From Cycas panzhihuaensis (lineage: Eukaryota > Cycadophyta), in NCBI GenBank assembly GCA_023213395.1, contig CM041465.1:46383741-46447740 (forward strand): 64,000 nucleotides of DNA. The letters run 5' to 3'. The notes under the pieces are model-generated. The model saw nothing but the letters and a program-made list of their open reading frames with translations, was not told the origin of the DNA and did no database searches. This document shows positions 1 to 10,859 of the stretch, in pieces. The translations under genes were made by a program, and so were the position numbers. Numbering within the stretch: the first letter of the stretch is position 1; the number at the start of each line of letters is the position of its first letter.

Positions 1-655
1 GGCTGCTTTATTTATAGCCATCTCTATAAACTAGCTACTAACTCTCTCTCCTAAAAATACCAACTTCATATAAAATATGCATTAAATAATTCTTCATTTA
101 TATTCCTAAAAACCAACTTCATCAATTTGTTCTAACTTTTCGAATGTAATAACTCTCCCCTCCTTGAAATACTTTATCATTAAAATATAGATAATTGTGT
201 GTGGAGCTTGTTTGGTCTAACTTTGACCAATGGTTCTAGTTGTAACTTGATAATTTTTGAATGTTATAAAAATAGGGTTTAAGTTTGTGGCTTTTATTAA
301 AATTATTGACAAGTAACTTTAATTTATAGATGCTCACTCCTGGGACTAGGTACATGTTATATCTTGTCCTATATTGAACCGATTTTACAACCTATATGGT
401 GCCTTTAATTCTTGGCCTTAATCTTATTTTGTGTTTACACATTTCATCCTTAGATATCATGACAATTGGAACAAGAGGTGATGAGAATACTAAGAAACTT
501 TATGTGGAAAGTTATGATGTAGTTTTGGAAGTCTAGAGAAGAATTGATCATAAGGATTATGAATTGATGATTGCTTAGTATAATAGGGAGTGGGAGAAAT
601 GGGGTTCTAAGGGATGATCAACCATGGATTTGAAGGCATAGAAAATAAAGATGAT
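1..655 (-). mobile_element. Fragment of LTR element X (end of 3' LTR plus internal region)
   Basis: This stretch matches 28,987-29,638, the part of element X that flanks gypsy2. Bases 1 to about 151 are the end of the LTR. They are followed at about 152-164 by CTCTCCCCTCC, which on the minus strand is a polypurine tract, so the parent element reads on the minus strand. Bases 165-655 are internal sequence with no clear coding content. It ends in ATGAT (651-655), the same five bases that flank gypsy2, and gypsy1 begins at the next base. The rest of this X copy lies outside the window on the left and was lost on the right. Confidence 0.75.
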
Positions 656-1040
656 TATTAATATCTTGAATCTACGGGTTCATACTAGGAAGAGAAGGAT
701 AGGAAAAGTTACAATTCGATTAATCTATATACAATTCACACCATTTACACCATATATGTACAAATAATCATAGCATGGATATGTAAATAAGAACCATATA
801 ATGTACACAATATTAATTATATTATATCAAAATAAGATGTATAAGAGTTAGATATGATCATCCAAAGCAAGTTCAGAACCATCTTTTAAGGCTAGGATAT
901 GCCACATCGCGTATCCCCCATTTACCTATATTACATAGATATACATATTTAAATCATCATATGTCATTTGATAACTAACTTGAACTAATCCAAAACTAAT
1001 TCTCTTTTGATAACATCATTAACAAAATTGATGCCTAACA
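656..1040 (-). repeat. gypsy1 3' LTR
   Basis: 385-bp LTR matching the gypsy2 LTRs at 29,639-30,012 and 38,346-38,771. Read on the plus strand it starts TATTAATATC, where the gypsy2 copies have TGTTAAT, and ends CCTAACA; the intact family terminus is TGTTA...TAACA. The five bases before it are ATGAT. It is the only LTR left in this copy. Confidence 0.9.
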
Positions 1041-1059
1041 TCTATCCCTCCCTTTTTAG
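1041..1059 (-). other. Polypurine tract of gypsy1
   Basis: TCTATCCCTCCCTTTTTAG on the plus strand, a purine-rich run on the minus strand directly inside the 3' LTR, as expected for the plus-strand primer of reverse transcription. gypsy2 has the equivalent at 30,013-30,031. Confidence 0.8.
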
Positions 1060-1061
1060 TC

Positions 1062-2880
1062 CTGAGCATCTCGCTCAGGATTTGCTACTTAATTAGGAAT
1101 AGGAGTTACGTCTGGAGCTGAAGTAGTAGGTGTATTTGAAACTTGACCTAGGGCTAGTCTTGGCGATGCCCTAGAATAAAGTGGGTCTAGTCCTGCCTTT
1201 CAACATCATTTTCAGTTCTCATAACTTACTACTTCAACGCATTGAAGTACTTGTTGTTGATATGCTTTTTCTTCTTCAATGTGGCTTGTTAATTCTTTAA
1301 TTCACTATTCTGAGATTTAGAATTATTCTTCATTTTGATGACAATGTTCTTCTGAAATTTGAAGTCATTCCTCATTGTGGCGAAGGTGATCTTCCAATGC
1401 ATTGATTTTTTATACATGATAAATCTCTCGATTGTACATTTCCTCATTCACTTTCAATAACTAACTATACTCCTTCTCTTTCTTCTGCAATGACTCTTCC
1501 ATTTCACAAGTTGACTTCTTTTCTTGTTGTAAATCTTTTTATAACTATTTAAAATTATCTTTCATTATCTTCAAAAAGGATTCTTGTGCTTGTAGTACTA
1601 TTTGATATGTAGTGATGGGGTTTATTACTCTTTCTCCATTCCCTGATTCTAGTGGATTTTCTTACTCTAGCATCACGACCCCTACATTTATTTCTCCCAT
1701 CAGTTCACATCTTACAGTTTTACTATTAATAGTAGGAGATGCTAGAATATTCAAATATGGTATAATATGCATGTCTTCCTCTTCTCTTGTAGGTATAGAC
1801 TCATTGTCTTCGTCTAGTTCATCAGCCTACCCTCCACTTAAACTAAAGTCCAAGTAATCTGCTACATAGTCTTCATTTGAATCATCTGAATCAATTGAGG
1901 TATCTGATGATTCATCTGTTTCATGTACCATTATAATTTTACACTTCTTCTACTCTGTTTTGACATCCCTTTGAATCTTTAGTTGATTCTTCTTTGGTAT
2001 GGAATCCTTATGGAATATGGCAAGTAATGAAATAGTCAGGCTCCTAACTACCCCTGGTAGGTGAAACTTTTCATAACATAACCCAAGTAAATATAGGGTA
2101 AAATTAAAACTTAATTGTGTTCCCATAGTGAGCTGGTATAGAGATGTTTTCATATTCTTCAAAATAAAAGATGAGTAATTATATATTGTTCCTTTCATGA
2201 GCCCTTGCAAATAGGAAGTCATCCACTATGGTAGTGTATTACAACGTTGTTCCCCTTGTAATCTCATACACATAAGAATTACAACCATTATAATATTTAT
2301 GTACTTCAAGTGAGTTACCAAAATTCTGTGTCCACCATGCTTCATATAAAATTCTCTTTTGCATGTTGTCTGAATGATCTAATCCTTCATTAATGTTATT
2401 AAATTCCTTGCTTTCTTGACTTCATGTCCCTCCTTAGGGAACCCTATCAATCTAACTATGTCCTTTGACTCCATGCTTATAATTTTGCCATTAATTATTA
2501 GTACTCAATCTACCAAGTTATATCCTTGTAATATATCCTGTAGCTTCTTAGAATTCTTAGAAAAAATTAGAAATGATGCTGCCTGAACAACTTTGGCACT
2601 TATTAATTGCCCTCATAATAAAGCATTGCGATCTTCAGCTTTAAGTTATACCCATTTCTGGAGTACTAGGGAATCCAGTAATTGCCACCTGATTTATCGA
2701 CCCCCAATCTCAAATGGTCACTTCAGATCAATTTCCTCTTTAGTCACTTTCTCTAACAAATCTATGAATAGTAGAGTAGTCTAGGCAAATCTTTTAAATC
2801 CCAACATTGTTACTGTCCTCTACCTCATGCTGGCTCTTTGACTACAAATGCTAGCTATTGATCACTGACTACTAATACTA
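1062..2880 (-). pseudogene. Additional 3' ORF of gypsy1 (acidic and coiled-coil protein, function unknown)
   Basis: Between integrase and the 3' LTR both gypsy copies hold about 1.8 kb that reads as a decayed protein on the minus strand. In gypsy1 the N-terminal side (2,222-1,950) gives a peptide with FTLYLLGLCYEKFHLPG, nearly the same as at 31,126-30,923 in gypsy2. An acidic Ser/Asp/Glu-rich stretch follows (about 1,940-1,790), then a Lys/Glu/Gln-rich segment likely to form a coiled coil (about 1,560-1,210). The frame ends just before the polypurine tract. Plant gypsy elements of the Athila and Tat groups are known to carry extra ORFs here, but I do not recognise this one. Many stops and some frameshifts break it. 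Confidence 0.5.
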
Positions 2881-2993
2881 GCTTCTTTAACTAAATCCTC
2901 AACTTCAATGATTGGCTTCTTAAATAGTAGAAGAGGTTGTTTATGCCAATAGCTCTCTTCTCATCCATATATATAAGAGGGGAGGGTAATTTT

Positions 2994-3190
2994 AGCCCAT
3001 GGTTTTGCCCCTAACCATGGGCTATCCATGGTTTTTGCCCATGGTTTTGGGCAAAACATGGGCCCATGGTTGATTAGTTGTCAATGGCTAGTTGATCAAC
3101 CATGATTAGCAGCTAGTTGTCATTCAGTCAATCAATCGTCGTTCAGTCAATCAGTGGTTGGCTGATCAACCACTACCATTTGGTTGATCA
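2994..3190. repeat. Palindromic CCATGGGC-rich block in gypsy1
   Basis: About 80 bp made of repeated and inverted copies of a GCCCATGGTT/AACCATGGGC core. Arms 2,994-3,004 (AGCCCATGGTT) and 3,013-3,023 (AACCATGGGCT) are perfect inverses with an 8-base spacer. It is followed to about 3,190 by inverted and direct copies of TTGATCAACCA and GTCAATCA-like words. The same block, longer, stands at 31,977-32,180 in gypsy2. It lies between integrase and the additional 3' ORF. Confidence 0.75.
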
Positions 3191-3269
3191 CTCTTTTTTT
3201 ACCACTATATTTCTCTCTTTCTTTTCTTTTTTTTTAATTATATCTATACTTCACTCACTCTTTCTCTCT

Positions 3270-3374
<105 letters not shown>

Positions 3375-3479
3375 GATATGCTTCTCTTTTTTTTTTCTAA
3401 ATTTAAAATGACTATATTATGTTTCTTGAGTACAATATTAGAAAATAGTATCGAAAGGGAGATCATCATTATTGTGTGA

Positions 3480-4800
3480 TGTTAGCACCACGTAGTCCCT
3501 TCCACTTATGATGTATGATAGTTATCCCTGGTGATAGTTACTTGGAACCTTTACTTGAGCCTAGTGATTAGGATGGTCATAGTGTTGATGCTCTTGTCTA
3601 GTTTGGTTGTACTTATATAATTTGAGTTTCGATCCATTGACCACCATTAATATTTTGTCCTTATTGATATGTATTATCACCACTCAGCTATTTCAGAAGA
3701 TTCTTTTGATTGAAAATAGTCTGAGCCAATGAACCTTAAGCTTACAAGGTTTTATGTAGTGTTTACCATCATATTGGAGAACTAAATCTCCTTCTATTAA
3801 TGTTTGTAGATGTAATTTCTTATTATGCCATCCTTTCCTTTGTTGCTATATTGCGTTCATCACCCATTATGCCTACTGTCATTTTTTGTCAAGGTTAAGA
3901 ATAGCTTCTAATCGATTCTAGAGACTCATTTCATCTTGCCATCTTTGTTGAATCACGACCTTTAGACTTAGTACTATAAATTTTATAGGGAGTACTGCTT
4001 CAGTCCCATAAACTAACTGAAATGGTGTATGATTTATTGAAGTTTTGTAAGCCATCCTAAAAACTTATAATACTGAATATAGGTGTTCTGCCTAGTCATT
4101 TCTATTTATATTACATAACTTTGTTAGCATTGTTACTATTATTTTATTACTTGACTCAGCTTGTCTGTTTGCCCCTCGGGTGTTAATTTATGATGTGTAA
4201 TCATAAAATCTTGAGTTAAACAATAAATTATTTCATTTATAAAATATGTTCCCCTATCGCTTATCAATTCCAAGGGACATCCAAATCTTATGATAATATT
4301 TTCATAGAGAAATACCATTTTACTACGTGTCGAATTATTCTTAAGTGCCTTTGCCTTGATCTATTTTGTAAGGTAATCTATTACTACTATAATATATTTC
4401 GCCTGAGTTGTTCATGTTACATGTTTGAAAGGCCTAATGATGTCTAATCCCTATCACTTAAAAACTCCTTAAGCCAATGATGGTTGCAAAGGCATAAAAT
4501 CATATTCAAGTGGTTGTCCTATTTATTGACAGTTATCGCACTTTGATATAAATTATTTTGTATACTTATGCAATTGTAGCCACTATAATCCTGATAGCAA
4601 TATTTTTCTGGCCATACTTTTGGGGCCTAAATGACCACCTGTGGTTCCTTTATGGGCTTCACTAAGTATTACTAGTATTTCTTTAGCCATTACACAACGT
4701 CTTAGAATGAAATCTTTCCTTAGTTTATATAAAACTCCTCTTATTAGTTGATAAGGTGCAACTTTCTTTATCAACTATTTTCATTGTTGTGAAGGCATAT
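3480..4800 (-). pseudogene. gypsy1 integrase remnant
   Basis: Minus-strand remnant of the integrase part of pol. The zinc-binding (HHCC) N-terminal domain is clearest at 4,774-4,583, with KVAPYQLI, a Lys/Arg-rich middle and EAHKGTTGGHLG, where the conserved His pair lies. The catalytic core continues down to about 3,600 in several frames broken by stops; the Cys pair and the acidic triad are not cleanly readable. Integrase inserts retrotransposon cDNA into the host chromosome in the nucleus. It is collinear with 32,450-33,780 in gypsy2. Non-functional. Confidence 0.7.
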
Positions 4801-6420
4801 TGGTGGGAAAAGAACCCAAACTGAGACATCTTATTATATCCTCATAATTTGGAGGTGATATGATTACTTGGAAAAGTTCTACATCTAGAAAATCATCTTT
4901 TATGCTAGAAGGTTCTTCTCTTATTTGAATTCTCGATAAATGATCAACAATAACATGGGTACGTCTTGGTTGAACTACTATTTTGAAGTTGAACTCTTGT
5001 AGCAACAACAACCATAGACTTATCCTTCCTTGTATTATAGGCATATTGATCATATATAAAAGGGCTTGGTGATCAACAAAGAATATGAAAGAGTTTGCTA
5101 ATAAGTAATGTTAAAATTTTTGTACTACATAGATCATTCCTAATGCTTCCCTCTCTATAGTTGAATAATTATTTTTTGCTTTGTTTAAATGTCTACTAGT
5201 AAAATAAATGGGTAAGTCTAATTTGTGACTTTCTTCTTGAGCAAGTGTACATGTAATTGTAATCTTTGATATGTCTATATAAATATGGAATTCTTTAGTT
5301 TAGTTTGGGTGGACTAATATCGAAGTTGTAACAAGTCTATTTTTAAGGTGGTCAAAAGTTATTTGGTGCTCGTCTCCCCAAGTGAAATTCACACCTTTCC
5401 TTAGCAATTCTTCTAAGGGGTGTGCAATATAAGCAAATCCTTTTATAAACTACAATAATACCCAATGTATCTGATAAAGATTTAAACCTTTATGTTATTC
5501 AATGGTGGTGTTAATTTCATAATAACTCTAATTTTATCTGGATCTATTTTTAGTTTGTAGGCACATATAATGTGGCCCAATAATTTCCTATATGGAACCA
5601 AAAACTGACATTTCTTAGGATTTAGTGATAATCTTGTTTCCCAACAGATCCCCAAACATTCTATTAATAATGGTAGGTGATTTTTAATATTTCCATAGAT
5701 AGATCAATCGTCTAGAAATACTTTTATTGACTTCTAGGATAATTGGTCAAATACGTGCATGATTATTGACATATAATGTGGCCTAATAATTTCCCATATG
5801 AAACCAAAAACTAACATTTCTCTAAATTTAGTGATAATTTTATTTTCTGATAGATCTCCAAACATTCTATTAATAATGGCAGGTGATTTTCAGTATTGCC
5901 ATAGATAGACCAATAATCTAGAAATACTTTTACTGACTTCCAGGATAATTGGTCAAACACGTGCATGATTATTCGTTGAAAGGTAGCAAGTGCATTACAC
6001 AAACCAAATGGCATCTAATTGTAGGCAAATATTCTAGTTTGAGTAATAAAAGTAGTTTTCAATTTTATTTTTTTTCTGTAATACTCATTTGATTGCATCC
6101 CAAAAACCCATCCAAGAATGAATATACCTCGTTTCCTACCACTTCTTCCAATATCATATTAGTAAATGGTATAGGAAATGGGTCCTTACAAGTTACTATA
6201 TTTAATTTTTGAAAATCTATATAGGTACATAATTTCCCATTTTTCTTAGGAACTACCACTATTGGAGATACCCAGTCACTAGCCTCAACCTTAAATATAA
6301 TGTGCGCATCTAGTATTTTCTTAATTTTAGCATCCACTTGTTTTGCATATTTGGGATTCATTTTGTATGGTCTATATTTTATGGGTTTTGATCCTGGTAT
6401 TAGTTTAATTTTATGCTCAC
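4781..6420 (-). pseudogene. gypsy1 reverse transcriptase and RNase H remnant
   Basis: Minus-strand pol segment. The RT N-terminal half is at 6,361-6,065 (MNPKYAKQ, then WVSPIVVVPKKNGKL and YSFLDGFLGCNQ). The palm follows at 6,014-5,811 (MPFGLCNALATFQRII, then the catalytic motif as FLDYW where FLDD is usual, so the second Asp is lost). RNase H spans about 5,450-4,950 and ends in GRISLWLLLLQEFNFKI and DHLSRI, the typical tail of gypsy RNase H. A 206-bp near-duplicate of the palm region (5,563-5,974) breaks the frame. It cannot encode an active enzyme. Confidence 0.85.
5563..5974. repeat. Two 206-bp tandem units within gypsy1 RT
   Basis: Bases 5,563-5,768 and 5,769-5,974 are direct repeats that both begin ACATATAATGTGG and end near GCATGATTATT. 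They differ at many sites. The second unit matches gypsy2 (about 34,558-34,763) much better than the first does. gypsy2 has a single unit. The period is not a multiple of three. Confidence 0.85.
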
Positions 6421-7812
6421 ATAACTATTTTGGTATTCCTTTTAGATCCTTGTATGTCCACGCAAAAACATTTTTGTATTTTATAAAAAAATTATTGTTG
6501 CTGCTACTAACATTAGATCCCATGTTTTTCCTAATATAATCTTTTGCTTGCTCTGTTCAGTTCCCAAAGTTATAAGTTATTGTGGTACTTCTTCATAACA
6601 TATTTCATTCTAAAATTTATGTGCTAGATCTTGTGATATTATTTAATTTCCTTTAGTAATCTCATAGAAGTATCATGGATATTTGGGTTATTCATTAATA
6701 TTTTGGATATGATAAATAGTTGCATTATCAAGAGGTTCTATGTGAACAAGATAACATAAACATATTTCATATTTTTGCTATTGCCAATGAAATAATCCAC
6801 TATTTATGTCTAATTCATCTTCAGAACATGCGTCCAAGTATAAAACACCTTCAATAGGTTCACATATATTATCATGGTCAAATATTGTACTCAAAGGATG
6901 TTCCTCTTTAGTATTATTAGTATAACCATTCTCATCAACATTAATATCATTATCATCAGACGAACTAGAACCTACTAATTCTTTGCTTATAATATGATGA
7001 TTTAGATTAATTAGTTACTTCTTCCCCTTTTGTTTAATTGTCAATGTGTTACGTCCCTAATTCTGGAGTACGTGTGCATTTCGTAACCAAGGTCAACCTA
7101 GTAGGGAATCATAAGGTGGAGGTGTTGCATTAATCAGAGGTATTATAACAAAATCTATTATAAACTCTTGATTTCCTAATTTTATTTTCTATGCTCATAT
7201 CATCCCTAACAGTTATATACCATGTTGATCAACCAGTCATAACCAGAATGTGGGAGGCCATAGTTTAGGTCTACCGATTGCTTCCCAAGTTGTAACTGGA
7301 ATAATGTTTACTACAACCCCACCATCAATCACTGTCTTCTCCAACATATGCCTTAGTATATTCATTGAAATAATTATGTCTTAATCGACCTTAAGAGATC
7401 GTACATGATGGTATTCTATGTCAGATTATTACATGGGAGCTCTACATTCTTTTGTTAACATTCTCTCTATTCTTATTGTCTTGATTTACTATATGTAGTC
7501 CTTAAATATTTGTAGTAGAAGCCCATTATTCTTGAGTAATGCTAACAAGTTGATTGTTATCTCTTTTTATAGGAGTTGTTCTATAATTAAGGTAACAATA
7601 TACTTATGTGTTGTATCATCTTTTGTTGTTGTTAATTCTATCGATCCACTTTTTGTTGGTTTTGTGAGTGATGGCTTAGTCAAACTCAGATCATACTCCT
7701 ATTTTTATAGTGCTTATACCAACTTGGTGGCCTGACTCAAGCATTCTTTTTCATTCTAAGGGTTAGGATATATTGATTGCTTCTTGTATACACCGCATAT
7801 ATTGGTAATGGT
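6421..7812 (-). pseudogene. gypsy1 protease and gag-pol linker remnant
   Basis: Minus-strand remnant upstream of RT, matching 35,190-36,582 in gypsy2. The aspartic protease is around 7,370-7,280, where the minus strand reads VIDGGVVVNI, with DGG in place of the usual D-S/T-G. It is followed by an acidic Ser/Asp/Glu-rich linker (about 6,990-6,830) before RT. The gag side is cut at 7,812 by the junction with the Penelope-like element. Stops in all frames. Confidence 0.65.
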
Positions 7813-7823
7813 GGAGATCACTG

Positions 7824-8338
7824 ATGATGAAACTGGACATCCATAGATTCCTCCTTAGAGAAAAAGAACCTAAGGGCTTCGTAAAGATGAGGGATTTATT
7901 CTATAAGAGATTAAGAGCCAGCAACTATCCTAGAAAGTTTCTACTACATTACTTCAGTCAAGTATCTTTGAACGACCACCCTAAGCTACTTAAGAAGTAT
8001 TGCTCTGATGCAATACCTAAGGGTAAGAGGCCCCTTTAGTGCTCAAACTAGACTATTCTTAGTTTACAAGGGAGTTTAACCTAGGGGCCACCCTAAACCC
8101 TAAACTCTTTAGGCTTTGCCAATAAGACCTTGACTTGAGGCATATTCTGAGAGCTATGATCTACTGGAAAAATCCCAATAAACTTGAAACATTTCTAATA
8201 AGGAGTAAATTCCTTCCTAATCCTTATGTCAACACGGTTACAATAGTTGATGAGCCTTTATCTATGGACCCTAATGATTGCATTTTGGAGGGTACTAATC
8301 TTGGAAGACTAATTAACATCATGTTAGAAATGGAGTAA
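7824..8338 (+). pseudogene. PLE reverse transcriptase, C-terminal (thumb) part
   Basis: Two open stretches (7,824-8,039 and 8,135-8,338) with stops between. The first has HRFLLREKEPKGF, FYKRLRASNYPRKFLLHYF and a basic stretch; the second has KLETFLIRSKFLPNPYV. Family knowledge: PLE reverse transcriptases end with a segment of this kind (a basic helix, then F-RLR-RGYP-like, then LRD/ETFL-R-K). It continues what the RT at 10,860-12,420 lacks, which supports circular permutation. The coding part stops near 8,340 and no nuclease domain is recognisable after it. Confidence 0.75.
7847..7919 (+). repeat. PLE direct repeat, left copy
   Basis: 73 bp starting ATTCCTCCTTAGAG and ending TTAAGAGCC, matching 12,348-12,420 at 68 of 73 positions by eye. 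Weaker similarity extends left to about 7,820. It encodes FLLREKEPKGF and YKRLRA of the RT C-terminal region. Confidence 0.9.
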
Positions 8339-8935
8339 GAGGAAGAAGAAGTTAATGAGTAATTATATTATAGGCTTGGTGATGGGAGACTTAGACCCCA
8401 CACTTTGCCCATCTTTCTCTTATATTTTTTAAATTTTTTAGCTTTAGCATTGGCATGATTCCTGTGCATATCTATGCAAGGCACTTGATTGCCTCAAGGT
8501 ATTTTTAGTGAGGATTTGTTGTGCACTTGGTGTTGGCATGATTCCCATGCTTATGATTTATCCCACATTCATGAGCATAAGGCACCCAACTACCTTATTG
8601 TCCCTATATATAACTTCCTTGGGGAGTTAAGAGTTCATACATCTGCTGATGAGCTCATAAAGAATGAAATGCATTTAGATTCTCCTTTTTGTACTTTTAT
8701 GAAGTTTATAATGCAAAGAAGATATTTGCTTAAATCCTAGCATTCTTTATGTTTTGGTGTTGAAGTCTCTTCCCTTTTTTGCTACATTGTTGTCATTTCT
8801 ATTTCAGAATACATTATTTACTGCATGCTTGTTATCTTGTTATTTTTAGATCCTAAAACTTAGTTATCAGTTATTGCCAAGTAATATTTTTTGGAAGAAG
8901 AGTTAATTGATCTGCAAGAAATCTAGAGGTATCGA
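8339..8935 (+). other. PLE 3' region / inter-ORF sequence
   Basis: Between the RT C-terminus and ORF1 of the permuted element. There is one open stretch (8,489-8,740, beginning MPQGIFSEDLL, with CTWCWHDSH and a few further His residues) that resembles no family I know. It lacks the GIY and YIG landmarks of the PLE endonuclease. It may be a decayed C-terminal domain, a short ORF or untranslated sequence. Confidence 0.4.
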
Positions 8936-10440
8936 GAATGCCTCATAGTTCATCCATTGATTCTGCCAGGGAAACCACTAGCAGGAAATGTGTAGTAGTT
9001 TCCTTACTACTTAATTCATCTAGAACAACCATAGTTGAGGTTGCAAATGTTCCTTCTATTGAACTCCAACAAATCTAAGACCAAACCAATACCTAAAGAT
9101 TCAACAAGTTAGTTGAACTAGAGGTCTAGAATTGCACCAAGGTTATTATAAGGGAAAATGACCAATTAAGAGGAAGGAAATCAACTTTCTATATAGAAAA
9201 TGATCGATTAAGAGCAGAGAAATCAACTTTTCAAATAGAAAAATCAACTTTTCAAGCAGAAAAATCATCATTTTAAGAAGAAATGTCCAGGCTCCAAACT
9301 ACCATCACGTTGTTTGAAAAGGGAAGGGAAACAATAAGGATCATCAGGCAAGAAGAATTATGGGAATTGGAGGACTCATTATGAACTCATGAAGAATCTT
9401 TGTGTCTGGACTTTGAGAGGAGAATTAATGAGTATCTTGCAGCTTAAAGAGCTGAGTTTGATTGCTAACAAGCTAAGCTAGACACATGCCTTGTTGAAGC
9501 CATCTCCATTGCTAATGAGCGCAATGCTAACCCCCCTCCCATCTAGCCTCCTCTCCCTCCTCATCCTCAACCCAATGTCAATTTCTCCATCCCTCTAATC
9601 ACCCCCCTACCTCAGACCCTTCTTTCTTAATCCCTACATCCTCTTTTTCTTTACCCCTACAGATCAATAACCTTATTTCTAAAGCCTTGATAGAGTTTAA
9701 AAAATAAACTGGGAAACTAGATAGATCTGTTAGAACTTAATTTTGGATGAGAGAGCTTAACACTGTATGATCTCTTCCTCCCATCCTCAAGATCACTCCC
9801 TTAAAACCAAGATTGTTGATGAAGTTATCTAAGCCCAGATGTTTGCCACCTTCGAGCAAACATAGAATGAGTCTAATGAAAAATTTTTAGATCTATATAT
9901 TAACTCCTTAGCAGCAGCCAAGGATAAGTTTAGGGAACATGTTTCTTCCAGCTCTTCCCAGTTAAGAGAAGTTATTAGGACCCTATGTACCTCCCTATCC
10001 CAAATCAGTTTCCTTAGGGCTACTAATCACATGAAGATTGCTAGTTCATGGTTCAAAAAAGCTGTGGAGGATTTCAAAAATAAGTGTAATCACTGGCTCA
10101 TAGAAAAATCAATTAGAGATAGTTTGAGATAGGTAGCTAATAATGCCTGCCAGGAAGCGTGTGACACTACCATGAATGATGTCGATACCATGTAGGTCAA
10201 ACCTTCGTTCACTGAATTGGTGAATTTAGCCATTAATCAAAAGTGTACCACACTCTAGGACCAAATCAAGGAACTCAAATAGCTCCTCTCTAGTAACACC
10301 TCTACCTCCTCTATTGCACTGGCCTTAACTTTAGCTGGTAATAATAAGAAGAAGAGGAGATGTAGAAATAGAAGAAAGAATAGGCAACATAACTCTCAAT
10401 CTGGTGAATAATAACAAGGCCCAGAAAATGAGCCTTCTAA
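8936..10440 (+). pseudogene. PLE ORF1: coiled-coil, basic C-terminus
   Basis: A plus-strand reading starting near ATGCCTCATAG (8,937) runs with several stops to about 9,530 and then shifts frame. Its first third has repeated short units (ENDQLRGRKSTF, ENDRLRAEKSTF, IEKSTF, AEKSSF) with leucine/charged heptad character, so a coiled coil is likely. A Pro-rich segment follows (about 9,530-9,660). The C-terminal end (10,340-10,400) reads KKKRRCRNRRKNRQ, a basic nucleic-acid-binding or nuclear-localisation-like patch. ORF1 proteins with coiled coils are known in some PLE lineages and are thought to bind RNA. Exact frame boundaries are uncertain. Confidence 0.5.
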
Positions 10441-10859
10441 GGGTGGAGGAATGAATAACTCCACTCCTAGTGTTGCATAGTAGTTACCTTAAGAACATAA
10501 ATTAAACCAGCATGCTCATAGCAAAATGCCTGCTTGATCTATCTCATGGTAGCCTTCCTCAAATAGAGGGCAATATCAGCCTTTGTCAAATCAACTGCAA
10601 AATTAATCGTATAGGAGATTTCATTAGAGGAGAGGACTGTGGAAGATGTATCAACCTTTTGGATAATAAATGAATTATCAGATGTAGTTCCAGAATCCTT
10701 GGGGTATACAAAACTAGTTCTAGCCATATCAATAGATGTAGATGCCTCAAATGTTACAGATGCCTCAATGGAGTCAATAGGGTAGTGGGCACCCTATCCA
10801 CTAACAGTCTCAGAGGAGAAGTAGAACCCCCCTAATGTGCTTCAAACTAAACTAATGGG
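10441..10859 (+). other. PLE spacer between ORF1 and RT
   Basis: Low-coding sequence between the basic tail of ORF1 and the first recognisable RT residues. An open reading frame on the minus strand at 10,539-10,727 has no recognisable similarity and is probably chance. I see no promoter or ribozyme-like structure that I can support. Confidence 0.35.

Noticed and set aside
8489-8740. Possible GIY-YIG endonuclease in the PLE 3' region
   Set aside because: Cys and His residues are present, but no GIY, YIG or Arg/Glu landmarks can be found in any frame.
10539-10727. Minus-strand 62-residue open frame in the PLE
   Set aside because: It is antisense to the element, lies between ORF1 and RT, and has no recognisable motif.
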